Source: Marsupella aquatica
Taxonomy: Eukaryota; Marchantiophyta
Direction: 5' to 3'
NCBI GenBank assembly: GCA_973895155.1
Contig: OZ316891.1
Coordinates: 32,472,423-32,536,422 of the forward strand
Length of the DNA: 64,000 nucleotides
Part shown: piece after piece, positions 1 to 9,869 of the stretch
How positions within the stretch are numbered: position 1 is the stretch's first letter
Layout of the letters: every line of letters begins with the position of its first letter
Made by a program: the position numbers and the translations under genes
Notes under the pieces: model-generated
Database searches by the model: none
What the model saw: the letters and a program-made list of their open reading frames with translations, nothing else
Told to the model about the DNA's origin: nothing

Positions 1-4
1 GTAT

Positions 5-1015
5 TTAATTCCTTGCCAATGATCGATGGCGTTGTGGACCCCGTCGGCTCTGCCACAACGCCTGCAGAAAATCCACTGTCCCTGCTACTGCTCCCCACTT
101 AGCCGTCTCATCCAATTGGTCTACATCCTTAACTTCCTCCGGAATTGCAGCTAAAAAGGTGGATTCTATTGTAAAGCAGTCCTCGACCTCTTCGTCTTCT
201 TCTTCCAAGTCACCTTCCATTGGTTCTTGCCATAATCCGCTGGGGGGTACCTCTGGTCCAAAGACACCTTCTTCGGTTAGGTTAGTGAAGCATTCTAACC
301 AACGTACTTCATCGGCTGACTCCAGTCCACTATCGTACCCATCTACTTCCCTTATGCTTTTCCTACGGTCATCCTTAGTGTCCCAGGATACCGTGATAGA
401 GGGGGTCCCGAAAGTGAACTGCTTTTTACCCCAATCTTCTATTACCTCGGCTAGGTACAGCCATGGCCTACCAATCAATAGCCGGAATGACGTAGGATTT
501 ACCGGCTTCATTACTACATAGTTAATGCTAAAGAAGATACCTCCTATTTCTGTCTTGATGCCGGTTAACACTCCCGTCGGAATGACCTGATATCCATTGG
601 CCATGTTCAACACTCTTCCAGTCATCTCCGGTGTTAGACCCCACCCTTTTGTTGTTGAATCAATCATAATACATACCCCTGATCCTCCATCGATGGGTAC
701 CCGTAGTAATAATTCTCCTTGAATCATTAATGGTAATGCTGGGGCTCCTTGATCTTCTTCTATCATTAGTACGTCGGATCTGGTTGCTACCTTGGGTAAT
801 CTCGGCTTGCCGAGAATAGCCTTCCTTAATTGCTTCTGGAAGTACGGGCTATTTTTCAATAGTTGACCTACTGTTGCCGAGACTCTAGATTCTAGTACAT
901 CTTTAGCCAGGTCATAGGGAACAATCGGCTTCTCTTCTGGTGGTGTTTCCGTCTTGGATTCGGCCAGTTTTGCCACGCTAGTCTCCACAGCTGTTGGGTC
1001 TTCCGAAGCAAACAA
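5..1015 (-). CDS. Retropepsin-like region of element A pol (partial)
   Basis: This 336-residue frame is the start of the pol polyprotein. Around residues 100-125 it has the retropepsin active-site pattern in the form common to plant Ty3 elements (LLLRVPIDGGSGVCIM), and about 75 residues later the second conserved strand and loop (FRLLIGRPWLYLAEVI, compare the usual LGRPW). The protein would release Gag and Pol parts. It is followed by acidic linker sequence. The frame is collinear with gag: only one in-frame TAA (1067-1069) separates them, with no frameshift, so the first residue given is arbitrary. Reverse transcriptase and integrase are not in the window. Confidence 0.8.
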   Translation of the reverse strand: MFASEDPTAVETSVAKLAESKTETPPEEKPIVPYDLAKDVLESRVSATVGQLLKNSPYFQKQLRKAILGKPRLPKVATRSDVLMIEEDQGAPALPLMIQGELLLRVPIDGGSGVCIMIDSTTKGWGLTPEMTGRVLNMANGYQVIPTGVLTGIKTEIGGIFFSINYVVMKPVNPTSFRLLIGRPWLYLAEVIEDWGKKQFTFGTPSITVSWDTKDDRRKSIREVDGYDSGLESADEVRWLECFTNLTEEGVFGPEVPPSGLWQEPMEGDLEEEDEEVEDCFTIESTFLAAIPEEVKDVDQLDETAKWGAVAGTVDFLQALWQSRRGPQRHRSLARN

Positions 1016-1066
1016 TGCTTTTGCTCGTTTTACATCCTTGGCAATGGCTTCGGTATTCTCCAGGGT

Positions 1067-2998
1067 TTATAATTCTCTTAGTTGTTCCTTAACACTAGCC
1101 GTAACAGAGGGGTAGAACAACTTAGGATGATCTCGATTGAAGTCGCTATCTTGTGAAGGATTGGTTTCACTGGTGGGCTCATGGCTTACCTGTATTGCCG
1201 GAGCCCTCCCTTCTCCTTCTGTTGATGTTGACGAAGAGTCGATTCTTTCCTCCGTAACCTTCCCTTTATTTTTGGCCAGCCCATCCCACCTTTCCTTCCT
1301 TCTGGTAGATCGAGTAGAGACCCGGTAGCAATCATGATCTAAATCCTCCTCTGAGAAGGTTGATAGGGCTTCGGCCTCATCATCAGATGGTACAAACTCT
1401 GCCTCCGCATCCTCTTGCCATCCTAGTTCGATGTGGTTGATTTGAACTCCTCCGGGGGTAGTACCTGGCGGTAAGATCTTGATCGGCAAAAGCTTATGAT
1501 TTGCGGCCAGGCCTGCCAACCAAGTAGGACATTGCCCTAGCATATGACCTTCCTGTCGGCATCCCATACATAGCTGAGCTGGTTGTCCATCACCCTGTTT
1601 GCGTGCATTCGGGCATTCTCTAGCAAAATGGCCAGGTTGACCACAATTATAGCACGCCGCAAATCTTTGCACATTCGGCCTAGGAGGTACTGACGGGTTC
1701 TGAATAATCCGAGGATACATCTCTCCTGGATTGTTCCTTAACCCTGACCACAGAGATGCAGGTCTGTTGGATAGGTCTCGTGCTCCAGTCTCACTGATGC
1801 CGAAAACACTATCAGCGGCATCTCCCAAAAAGTACTCTACTTCTCCCTGACATGGTCTGATCTCGGCCACATGCCGAACATGATTAGTATTAAGCTTAGG
1901 ACAAGCATCTTTATGGTGTCCGGTTTTATAACATAAGGCACACCATACAGAGCTATCCTCCTGTACTACCTTCTTCTTTGGTTTTACCTCTGCAATGATA
2001 GCCTTAAGTTGCTCGGTAAGGGCTACGATGTTATCTGGTGGCTTAGCCTCCATCTTGACTTTCGTCTTCCCTCTCCTTCCGCCCTTCCTTTTCCTAGTTT
2101 TTTCTTCTTCAGAACTAGAAGATGACTCACTCTTGCTACTCCCACTATCCGAGCTTGACTTATCACTTCTAGACTTCTTGGAATGTTTCTTCTTCTTATC
2201 TTTTTTCTTATGGGGTGATCCCTCCTCTGATGAGGAACTCTCAGACTTAAGCTGTTTCTTCCGGCTTGTGATATCTGCATTAATGTATAATTGAATATCC
2301 TTAATTGCTTCGGCTAAAGTCTCCGGGTTCTCCTTCCTAATTGCAAAACTCATCTTCTGTGGCAAAGCATTCACCAACCATTGAAGTTGCATACCTTCAG
2401 ATGCATTGGTCTTTGTACGTCTTACCAGTTTCTGAAAGCATTGCAAGAACTTCCTGAAGGATTTGTTCTCCTTGAACCGAAGTTGTCCCAACTTCAGCAC
2501 TGCTAGTTCTGAAGTTCCAATGGGTCGAAACTCCTTAACAAAGAGTGTTTTGAAGATATCCCAGATGGCTTGATCTTCCACATCTAATGCTCTGTACCAA
2601 GGCCTAGCCTCACCCTTGAACAGGCCGGGAAGAATCTGCATCTTGATGGCCGATTCTCCATTTGCTGCAGCGGTTCCCTCGAAATCATCCAACCATTCGT
2701 CCGGATCCTCATCTCCTCTCCCATGAAATGCCTTGTAATGTATGCGCGACCGCTGGCTCAATCTGGTCCCTGGCCTCTCGTCTGGCCGTGCCTCTGGTTC
2801 CCCCATGTCGGTTGGAGACTCACTTCTCCTTACCGACTCTTCTTCTGGTATGTCTTCTTCGACGCCACTTCCAGTTTCGGAGCTACCAGCTCTTTCTGCC
2901 CCTCTCAGTTGCTGTGTATCATGCCACCCGGCGAGCTGCTGCAGTCGAGCTCTCTCCCGTTGAATCACTCTTTCTTCCCTCGGTGTAAGGTCAGTCAT
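1067..2998 (-). CDS. Gag polyprotein of element A, three CCHC zinc knuckles
   Basis: The protein has 643 residues. Residues about 95-240 match the retrotransposon Gag capsid pattern (DPDEWLDDFEG, PGLFKGEARPWYRAL, FKTLFVKEFRP, LRFKENKSFRKFLQCF). A Lys/Ser-rich tract follows. Three zinc knuckles of the CX2CX4HX4C type come next: CALCYKTGHHKDAC, CYNCGQPGHFAREC and CMGCRQEGHMLGQC. An acidic C-terminal tail ends at a single TAA, after which the same frame continues into the retropepsin. Three knuckles is more than the usual one or two. The frame is uninterrupted, so the element may be fairly young. Its role would be packaging of element RNA in cytoplasmic particles. Confidence 0.9.
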   Translation of the reverse strand: MTDLTPREERVIQRERARLQQLAGWHDTQQLRGAERAGSSETGSGVEEDIPEEESVRRSESPTDMGEPEARPDERPGTRLSQRSRIHYKAFHGRGDEDPDEWLDDFEGTAAANGESAIKMQILPGLFKGEARPWYRALDVEDQAIWDIFKTLFVKEFRPIGTSELAVLKLGQLRFKENKSFRKFLQCFQKLVRRTKTNASEGMQLQWLVNALPQKMSFAIRKENPETLAEAIKDIQLYINADITSRKKQLKSESSSSEEGSPHKKKDKKKKHSKKSRSDKSSSDSGSSKSESSSSSEEEKTRKRKGGRRGKTKVKMEAKPPDNIVALTEQLKAIIAEVKPKKKVVQEDSSVWCALCYKTGHHKDACPKLNTNHVRHVAEIRPCQGEVEYFLGDAADSVFGISETGARDLSNRPASLWSGLRNNPGEMYPRIIQNPSVPPRPNVQRFAACYNCGQPGHFARECPNARKQGDGQPAQLCMGCRQEGHMLGQCPTWLAGLAANHKLLPIKILPPGTTPGGVQINHIELGWQEDAEAEFVPSDDEAEALSTFSEEDLDHDCYRVSTRSTRRKERWDGLAKNKGKVTEERIDSSSTSTEGEGRAPAIQVSHEPTSETNPSQDSDFNRDHPKLFYPSVTASVKEQLREL

Positions 2999-3043
2999 TA
3001 CCTACGCTTCCGTTCTAACTTCATATCTCACGGCTTAAGAAAT

Positions 3044-3063
3044 GCCCCCTCCATCTAGCGCCA
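3044..3063 (-). promoter_or_regulatory. Primer-binding site of element A
   Basis: Read on the minus strand, directly after the LTR end (CACCACA) and four T residues comes TGGCGCTAGATGGAGGGGG. Its TGG start would pair with the CCA tail of a tRNA primer. Position and TGG start are as expected for minus-strand priming; I could not assign the tRNA with confidence. Confidence 0.65.
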
Positions 3064-3067
3064 AAAA

Positions 3068-6000
3068 TGTGGTGCGTCCCATGGCTCCCTAAACCCAAGA
3101 AACCCCCCAGCTCAAGCCGATTCCCGCAGGTTTCGTGCTTGGCGAGGCCGTTTCCGCGGCTTAGCGGCATGGGACGCTGCTAACCTTCTACTACTACTAT
3201 TAACATTTTACACACATATACTGGACAGATCCTTCATCGGGTCATGAGATACGTAGCCGGCCTAATATAGGCCTTCCCCTGTCTTCCCCTGTCTTCCCCT
3301 CCGTCTTGTTAGGTATGTTTGGATTCCGCCGCCGGAATGATCCCCAATAGGCTTGGTTAAGCCACTAAGACCTCTCTCAGCTCGACACATCCAACTCTCA
3401 CTCCCCTGCTTACTTTCCTTCCTTCTGTTGATGTGGGCACTCTTCACACAAGTTAATGCGACACACAAATAGCAAAATGACTCATTCTGACTGAGTCATA
3501 CCATGCACTTGCCATACAAACAGTACATCTCATACACAAGTTCTGCGAACTAAGCCGTGAGGCCAACTCTATTCAGCTCTTAGGCATGAGGAAACATGAA
3601 TATACACAAGGGTCACTGTATGACTAACCGAGAGCTTCTCGTACTACTTGATCCCAGCCCGGCTGGTGCAAACTAAAAACTTGCTAAAGAAGAGGCCCTG
3701 AGCTCCCCGCTGCCCAGGTACTTATCCTGGTAGTGGATCCGCCATTCTTTGCATCGTAAGCCTAATCTACTTAACAGTAATCTACTTGCCCGAATCTACC
3801 TATGTACAGCAAGGCAGGAGCACAAGTGTTGCTCCTACCAGTGGGACCGCAATCCCACTAAGCTAAGTGTCAGGGCCGCTCCTGGTTCTGATCCTAATCC
3901 TAAACGTGGAGATCCGTGCCCGCCCTGCCCACTCACGCCTCCTCCCTCCACGTCCGCCCTCCCTAAAAGGAACGGCGCCCTTGCATCGTCACGACACCGG
4001 TGGTGGATCCTCAATGGACGCCCCCAACACTTCCTCCTCAGCCACTGCCGTTGGCCCGCCTACTGACAGATTACCTGCCTTTGACCGAGTCAACTCTCCA
4101 TCGGCCTGACTGGGTCCACCTTCGGCTTCAGCCTCGACAACTCCCACGGCTTCGGCTTCAGCCACCCCCACGGCTTCGGCCTCAGCCACCCCCACGGCTT
4201 CGGCCTCCCCTTCCCCTAGGGTAGTTGGATCCTTAGCCGTGACCCTGTCTGGGGTCGGTGCTGGGTCTACCTCCTTGATCACCACGGCCTGTGAAGTCGT
4301 ATTACTCCTTGACCCTGAAGGTTTCCGCTTCTTCTTCGTTGGTGGCTCGGTAGCTGGTCCCTTCCCCTTCCCATTTACTTCCGGCACTGGTGCAGGTGGC
4401 GCGGCTTGTCCTTCGGCAATTACCACCCCTGGTAACTGGTTCGCCCCAACGGGAGATGGACCTGCTGCAGCTAAGCATTTAAATACTGCGGCTTGTTTCT
4501 TCAGCCGCTCTGTTTGGTTGTCGGCCCGCCGCTGTAGGTTCTCCATCTTCCTCGTGATTTCCTCCAACTCCTCTTGGGTTTCATCCAGGTCCTTACGTGC
4601 CTCCTCCAGCTTGTTTTTAGCCTCCTCCTGCTCCCTGTGGGCTTTCTCCAATTCCTTCTTCAAGGTAGCCCTCTCCTCCCCGGTTGATCTTAGCTCCTTG
4701 TCGAGCTCTGCAATGATGACAGACTCCATCTGGTTCATCTTGGCATAAGTCTGATCGAGCATATCGTCCTTCTCCGTTAGGTTGGCTTTGAAGGTGGCCG
4801 TTAGGGACGCAAGCTCCTGCTGCAGCGCAATAATCCCTTGATAGGATTTCCCTAACTCGGCCTCCTTCTGCTCAAGGGCTCCGCGGCTTTTCTGGAGCTC
4901 CCCTTTCAACGCCCGTTCCTTTCTTTGGGTCTCCGCCATGGCCCGATTGTTAGCTGTTATGTGGGCCTCCTCTGCATTCCTCAGCTCTTGCTTCCACTTC
5001 TCCCTCTCTTTGATCGCATCGGCCAACTCTCCTTGGGTCCGCGTCAGTAGATTCTCGATCATCCGGTTTTCAGATTGTGCGGTATCCAACTGGCCCTGCA
5101 TGATATTTAGCTCATGCCGCTTAATCCGCAGCTCATCTTGGGCTTTCTTGGCCGCCCTCAGGTCCTTGATTTCGGCTTCCCTTTCCCTAAGCCGACGGAT
5201 GACCTCGTCCTTCTTGCTTCTTTCCAAGGCCACCGCTTCTTCCAATTGGCGCTTCTCCAACTGCTCCCTATGGAAAAAGGGTCCTACCTCCAATTCCTCC
5301 CCAAAGATGCCGAGCGCAAGTTCCCCACACATCTCACCATACTCCCTGGCTCTATTCTTAGCGTAGGTGGAGTAAGTAGAAGTGATCGGCATCGCCCATC
5401 GCGGCCTCTGCTCCCAAGCCGTCTTGCGGGTCTCTTCAATCGTGGCTAGAGGTTTGCTTCCTTTTTCGGCTAGCCGCCTCATGTCCTCCGGCCAATCTCC
5501 TCCTGGTAAATGCTTTTCCCTAGCCAGGGCTGCTTCCTCTTCCTGCCTGATTCGCTCCTGAAATTCCAGCGCCGTCTGTTTTATGCCGTCAAAGCTCGGG
5601 GGAGCAACATCTGGTGGAGGAGACTCAGGGCTACTCTGCTGGTTGGGGTCTTCTCGTACTACCCTTGGAAGTGTGGGGATAAACCGGCCACAGGTCCTTA
5701 CTCCTGGAACGTGATGGTCCGACCCATAGCCGGAGTTATCATGGCCGCAGTCCTCCACTGCCTCCTCTACTTCTTCTACTTCCGGCTTCTCCCTCTCTTC
5801 TTCGTTGGTAGGAGCTTCCGGCAATTTTGCCTCAGATTCAGAGCTTGAGACTCCGGTAGAGGGGTCTTCCCTTCTAAGTCTGCTTAAGTTGACCTCTGGG
5901 GCAGTGTCCTGCATTGTTGCCGCTGCCGTTGTCATTGCCGATGCCGATCTCTTTTCTTTCTCCAGCAGCTTCAGCAGACTCTGCATGCCTGGTTGCTACA

Positions 6001-7402
6001 TCGGCAAGTCTTCCTTCCTTGGCTTAAACACCTGCTCAATTGTAGGGCTAACAGGTGGTTGAGGCTTTTCTGCTACCGGCCTCGGTGCTAGAGCTTCCTC
6101 GGGTGTCCTTACCTTCAGGGGAAGTACTGGGGCAAAGGTCTGACCTCTGGCATACCGGCACAACAACGGCATGTGATAGCCAAGCCGCGACACGCTCCCC
6201 ATGCCGATTACCTGTTGCTCCTCCTTTAATATCTTCTTCAATTGGTTGAGGAGGTAGCCGTTGTAGTCCCGGCTTGGGTCTGGCCTTTCTGCCAGATAGA
6301 CTTGTGCCTTGCCGATCTCCGCTCTCGGCAAGTTACAATGCATGGTTACCCGCAAGAAGTCGATCATCTCTCCTATGTGCGGGTTGGTGCATGTGTTTCG
6401 GAAGAAGCCATTCTTCGTTGATGGTCCGGGAAACGACCGGAACTCCTTGTCAGGCAAGGTTTTCCTGGTATCAACCTTGGTCTTATTGCCTATCGATAAG
6501 CCAAACACTTCGGCAATTACCTTGGGAGTAAGATAGAAATCCTTCCCATATATTCTCGTGCAATTGGTCTCGGGTTCCCATGACCCCATGAATTCTAATA
6601 GGTCTGAATCCGGCACCTCCGGCTTCAGCCATGGTAATCTTACAAAGGCTTCCAAGCCGGATCCGGCCATGAAGCCTTGGTACTTCTTGGTCTGCATGGC
6701 CGTAAAGCATGCATCCTCCTCCTGTGCAAAATGTAGTTGCACCTCCATTGGTAGAGTTGCCGCCCAGCCCTTCCAGGTGTCATCCCTGGTTGGAATGGCG
6801 TTGATGGGGTCGCTTTCCTCCTCCTCGGCTTCGCTCTGCCTCCTGCTCTGCTGTTCGGCTGGTTTCTTTGGTGCCGCCGACCTCGTTCTTTTTGCCGGGG
6901 TGGCTTCATCGTTGACGACTCCCTTGCTCTTCATCTCAGCTACAGTGGAGGTTTCTCCTAGCACTATTGCTTGGGTCCACCTTTCTGTGCTACCCTTTAA
7001 TTCCCAGTGTATGTCGTTGCAATTCTTGATGGCCTCTCGGATGCCGATGATGCTGTCTTTGCAAAACAGAAGATCGTCAAGCTGATTGGAAGTAGGAGTC
7101 CACAAGAACTCGGCCTTGATGAGTTCGCCTCCTAAGAAAGCCGTTTTCTGCAGCTCCCACAATCTAGCGAGCTCCTGTCGTTCTCGAGCTGCTCTTTCTG
7201 ATTCTTCATCCTCGTAAGTCTTGATGTACTCAGTTGCCCGTTCGAACAAGCATCCCCAGAAATGTGCCGCTTGATTGACGTTGCTCATACCCTCCTTAGG
7301 TCGATCATTGGTATAGGGTTTTGTCCCTATACTAAGGTGTTTCCAGGGTGCATCCTGCTTTACCCCCTTAACTGGCCGAGTGATTCCTGGCTAGGCATCA
7401 CA
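3068..7402 (-). repeat. 5' LTR of element A (about 4.3 kb, carries an ORF)
   Basis: This LTR is 4335 bp and aligns along its length with the solo LTR at 26217-30793. It lacks a block of roughly 250 bp present in that copy (copy 2 about 30450-30710; junction here near 7315). The ends are TG...CA. Most of its length is taken up by a long minus-strand reading frame (3989-7288). Over 4 kb is large for a plant Ty3 LTR. Confidence 0.88.
3989..7288 (-). pseudogene. ORF inside LTR, copy 1: globular domain plus coiled coil, broken by one stop
   Basis: Two adjoining frames on the minus strand (5996-7288, 430 residues; 3989-5986, 665 residues) are collinear with the single 1053-residue frame of copy 2. 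They are separated by a TAG at 5996-5998 where copy 2 has CAG. The N-terminal 350 residues look globular (for example GKDFYLTPKVIAEVFG, TCTNPHIGEMIDFLRVTM) and recall, by pattern only, the plant transposon-associated domains found in retroelement ORFs. The middle is a long charged coiled coil rich in Glu, Lys and Gln. The tail has Ala/Glu/Val/Gly repeats (EAEAVGVA). No catalytic motif is visible. The function is unknown. Confidence 0.75.
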
Positions 7403-7555
7403 GGTAATAAGACCAAGGTTGATACCAGGAAGACCTTACTTGACAAGGAGTTCCGGTCGTTCCCAAGACCATCAACAAAGAATGGCTTCTTTCGGAACAC
7501 CTTCACCAACTCGCACATTGGAGAGATGATCAATTTCTTGCGGGTGACCATGAAC
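7403..7555 (+). pseudogene. Fragment of the LTR ORF, opposite orientation
   Basis: Immediately after the LTR end, the plus strand encodes NKTKVDTRKTLLDKEFRSF followed by STKNGFFRNTFTNSHIGEM, a close match to the globular domain of the two LTR ORFs. It lacks the rest of the ORF and merges into unrelated sequence near 7555. It starts exactly at the insertion point of element A, so element A may have inserted into an older, inverted copy of its own LTR family. Confidence 0.7.
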
Positions 7556-8204
7556 TGTACTTGGCGCTATGATGTTTCATGGTTGTTTTTCATTACGGTA
7601 TTCAGTTTTGGGTAGCGCCTGGCGCTATGATGTTTTCACGTATGAGTTGATCGCTATGTTTGGGACCCTGGATGATTGAAAGTGAACATTGCATTGGATT
7701 TAGAGAGTTTTTACCCATTGACTAGCCGGGTTATTAATGGAATATTCTCTTTGCACATGAAATTTTGGGATATATTGTTGACGTTTTGGTTGAAATATTT
7801 TCCTGTTTCCTTTTTGCTGTTTCCTATTTGGATTTTTCTGTTTCCTAGCACGGTGGTGATACCCAAAAAATAAGGACGGAGTTCCGATTTGGTTGAGGAT
7901 ATGTTTGAGTGGTTGTCTGCACTCTGTTAATTCTTCTTGTAATTATTGTCGTGATGCCCAAAACAAATATCATTGATTGGCATATTTGTGTTGTCGAATT
8001 TGGAACGAAGATCCTTGGGTTAACTTATCGCGTTGAATCTTCTTGATTAGTGTTTAGGTGAACGTTCTTGGGTCAAAAATTTTGTGAATATATTTTTCTT
8101 TTGATCAAAGAAATAAAATCAGTTTTTCCATCACTATTTTGTAGGTTGCTGAGAAAGACCTCACCATCTCATTTATTACTCCAGGTATCCACTCTTATTT
8201 TGGA
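7556..8204. other. AT-rich intergenic DNA with GCGC palindrome and TTTCCTG repeats
   Basis: I see no gene. The sequence has TAGCGCCTGGCGCTA (7613-7627), a perfect short palindrome apart from its centre, a half-copy at 7562-7570, and several TTTCCTGTTTCC-type repeats at 7800-7850. The same combination recurs at 56.4-58.2 kb, so the two regions probably hold remains of one repeat family. Confidence 0.6.
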
Positions 8205-8744
8205 ATGGCCGTCATTGAGAACCCTGTCTTTACAAGGTTAGCGATGTCATTCGACAAAGAGAAGAAACAAATTCAGCAGAAAAGTGGCCAAAAGGAATCC
8301 GGATTGCTTTTGGATGGACTTCCTGATGAGATTGTTGAAATGTTCATTTGGCCCATTTTGAAAGTTTGTTGTATAGAGGATGCATTTGATTCCTCCAAGA
8401 ACCAAGCTGATGAAAGATTGATGCAATTAAAAATAATGGTGTGGCTTGGATGCACCTCCAAGAAATGGAACCAGCTCGTAATTTGTACACGAGTCTTGGG
8501 TATTCTTAGACTAGCAAGAAGCCAGTTTGAGGAAGTAAATAAAATGCTGACAAGCATTCTCGATGGAAAACCCCTTCAGAATGTTCATATTGAAGCTTTT
8601 GTTAGGATGGAAACACCGAATCTTCCTCCAATCGATAATATAGGTTTATTTTCAAGGTCTGACCTAAATCGATTTCAAGAAGACTGGCACAATCTTGAGA
8701 AAGATGAGCAAGCAAGGCTCTTGGAAATGTATGGGGAAGCTTAG
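8205..8744 (+). CDS. Hypothetical F-box-like protein
   Basis: The 179-residue frame has one motif region that resembles an F-box: LDGLPDEIVEMFIWPILKV (residues about 43-61), then after a spacer WLGCTSKKWNQLV (about 84-96), compare the usual LPxEIxxxIxxxL ... LxxCSKxWxxL. A true F-box would bind SKP1 in an SCF ubiquitin ligase. The rest is charged and helical with no recognised repeat. There is no intron and no obvious upstream TATA. The match is to a loose motif only, so this could be an unrelated helical protein or an exon of a larger gene. The ATG at 8205 is the first in frame; ATG at 8244 is an alternative. Confidence 0.4.
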   Translation: MAVIENPVFTRLAMSFDKEKKQIQQKSGQKESGLLLDGLPDEIVEMFIWPILKVCCIEDAFDSSKNQADERLMQLKIMVWLGCTSKKWNQLVICTRVLGILRLARSQFEEVNKMLTSILDGKPLQNVHIEAFVRMETPNLPPIDNIGLFSRSDLNRFQEDWHNLEKDEQARLLEMYGEA

Positions 8745-8983
8745 AGTCCGGTTTAGAGTCCTTCCATTCATGTTTTGGACTGCTCATCTTGAATGGGCTC
8801 TTTGTTAGAATGGACTCTTTTTAAGAATATCAACTTAGTTTCGAATGAATAAAGAGTTTTGTGATTCGACCCTTGCATCAACCACATTTGCCACGCGTAA
8901 AATCTATTTGGTTTAATACAAGGACGTGGGGATATGCCTTATCTACATCTAGTCAGAAACAAAGTCCTATCAAGCGAAAAAAG

Positions 8984-8990
8984 TATAAAT
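8984..8990 (+). promoter_or_regulatory. TATA box, first of a duplicated pair
   Basis: TATAAAT followed by AGACCTCC, 75 bp upstream of a second copy in similar context. Both lie upstream of the ParB-methyltransferase gene that starts at 9870. Confidence 0.45.
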
Positions 8991-9058
8991 AGACCTCCGG
9001 ACTCCAACCCTCCGCTTTTGGATACACCTTATCGCCTGTGGATACGAAGGTGATAAAG

Positions 9059-9066
9059 TATAAATA
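9059..9066 (+). promoter_or_regulatory. TATA box, second of a duplicated pair
   Basis: TATAAATA followed by GGAGAGCC. A start some 30 bp downstream would give a long leader through the palindromic array, with a likely splice acceptor TTTTACAG ending at 9865, just before the ATG at 9870. Confidence 0.45.
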
Positions 9067-9271
9067 GGAGAGCCTGATCAGAAAGTTTACGCTCATTTCT
9101 TATCCTTCTCAACTTCACTTGCCTCCATGTTTTTCTTGGGCTGCAACATCTTTATAGCTTTTTGTATTTGCTCCAATCAAAATAAAAAAGCAAGTAAAAA
9201 CTCAAGAAACTCTCCCCTCCTTGTCGCACTTCATTGTTGAATCCTGAGTGCAAAGAACATAACATTTCAAG

Positions 9272-9816
9272 GTTGAATACGAGATGGGATACCGCGTATC
9301 CCATCTCGCATCCAACACCCTCTTTTTTAGTATTCCATCGGAACCTCCTAGCTGTTTGTTGACTCTAAATACAAAATGGGATACCACGTATCCCATTTCG
9401 GATTCAACTTTGTCTTTCAGTGCAGATTACTAGAAATTCCTGATGTTTAGGGTTTAGGGTCATTGGGGAGGATCGTTGCAAGAAGAGCCGCATTGGATGA
9501 TGTTGGATACGAACCGGGATACCCCGTATCCCATTTTGCATTCAACTCCCTATTTTTCATTCTTTGAATCAGACTCCAAGCAACTGTTGATGTTGGATGC
9601 GAAGTGGGATACCGCGTATCCCATTTCGCATTCAACTCCCTATTTTTTGTTCTTTGCAACAAACTCTAGGCAATTGTTGATGTTGGATGCAAAGTGGGAT
9701 ACCGCGTATCCCATTTTGCATTCATTTCCCTATTTTATGTTCTTTGCATCAGACTCTAGGCAATTGTTGATGTTGGATGCAAAGCGGGATACCGCGTATC
9801 CGATCTCGCATTCAAC
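9272..9816. repeat. Palindromic repeat array, 90-bp period
   Basis: Six copies of an imperfect 45-bp palindrome centred on GGGATACCGCGTATCCC or close variants, at about 9272, 9365, 9502, 9592, 9682 and 9772. The last four are exactly 90 bp apart. The arms extend outward as GTTGGATGCGAA.../...TTCGCATTCAAC. The array lies between the TATA boxes and the ATG of the gene at 9870, probably within a leader intron. A second array with the same period lies in that gene's coding intron at 11.95-12.25 kb. Confidence 0.9.
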
Positions 9817-9869
9817 TACTTTTGAATGTTTACGCTCTTGTTCTTAGTGTGTCAATCTTTTACAGGAAC

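Larger units (their letters stand above)
1..7402 (-). mobile_element. Ty3-type LTR retrotransposon (element A), 5' part
   Basis: On the minus strand the order is LTR (7402 to 3068), primer-binding site, Gag with three zinc knuckles, an in-frame stop, and a retropepsin region that runs off the window at base 1. That order identifies a Ty3-type element entering the window from its 5' end. The LTR starts TGTGATGCC and ends CACCACA on the element's own strand, and the same two ends bound an independent solo LTR at 26217-30793, which fixes the LTR limits. The rest of pol and the 3' LTR lie outside the window, so the target duplication cannot be checked; its right copy would be GGTAA (7403-7407). 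Confidence 0.9.

Noticed and set aside
4239-5366. Plus-strand Ser/Leu-rich ORFs opposite the LTR ORF (also 27369-28496)
   Set aside because: They are the antisense of the coiled-coil coding sequence, which lacks stops in that frame because of its composition.
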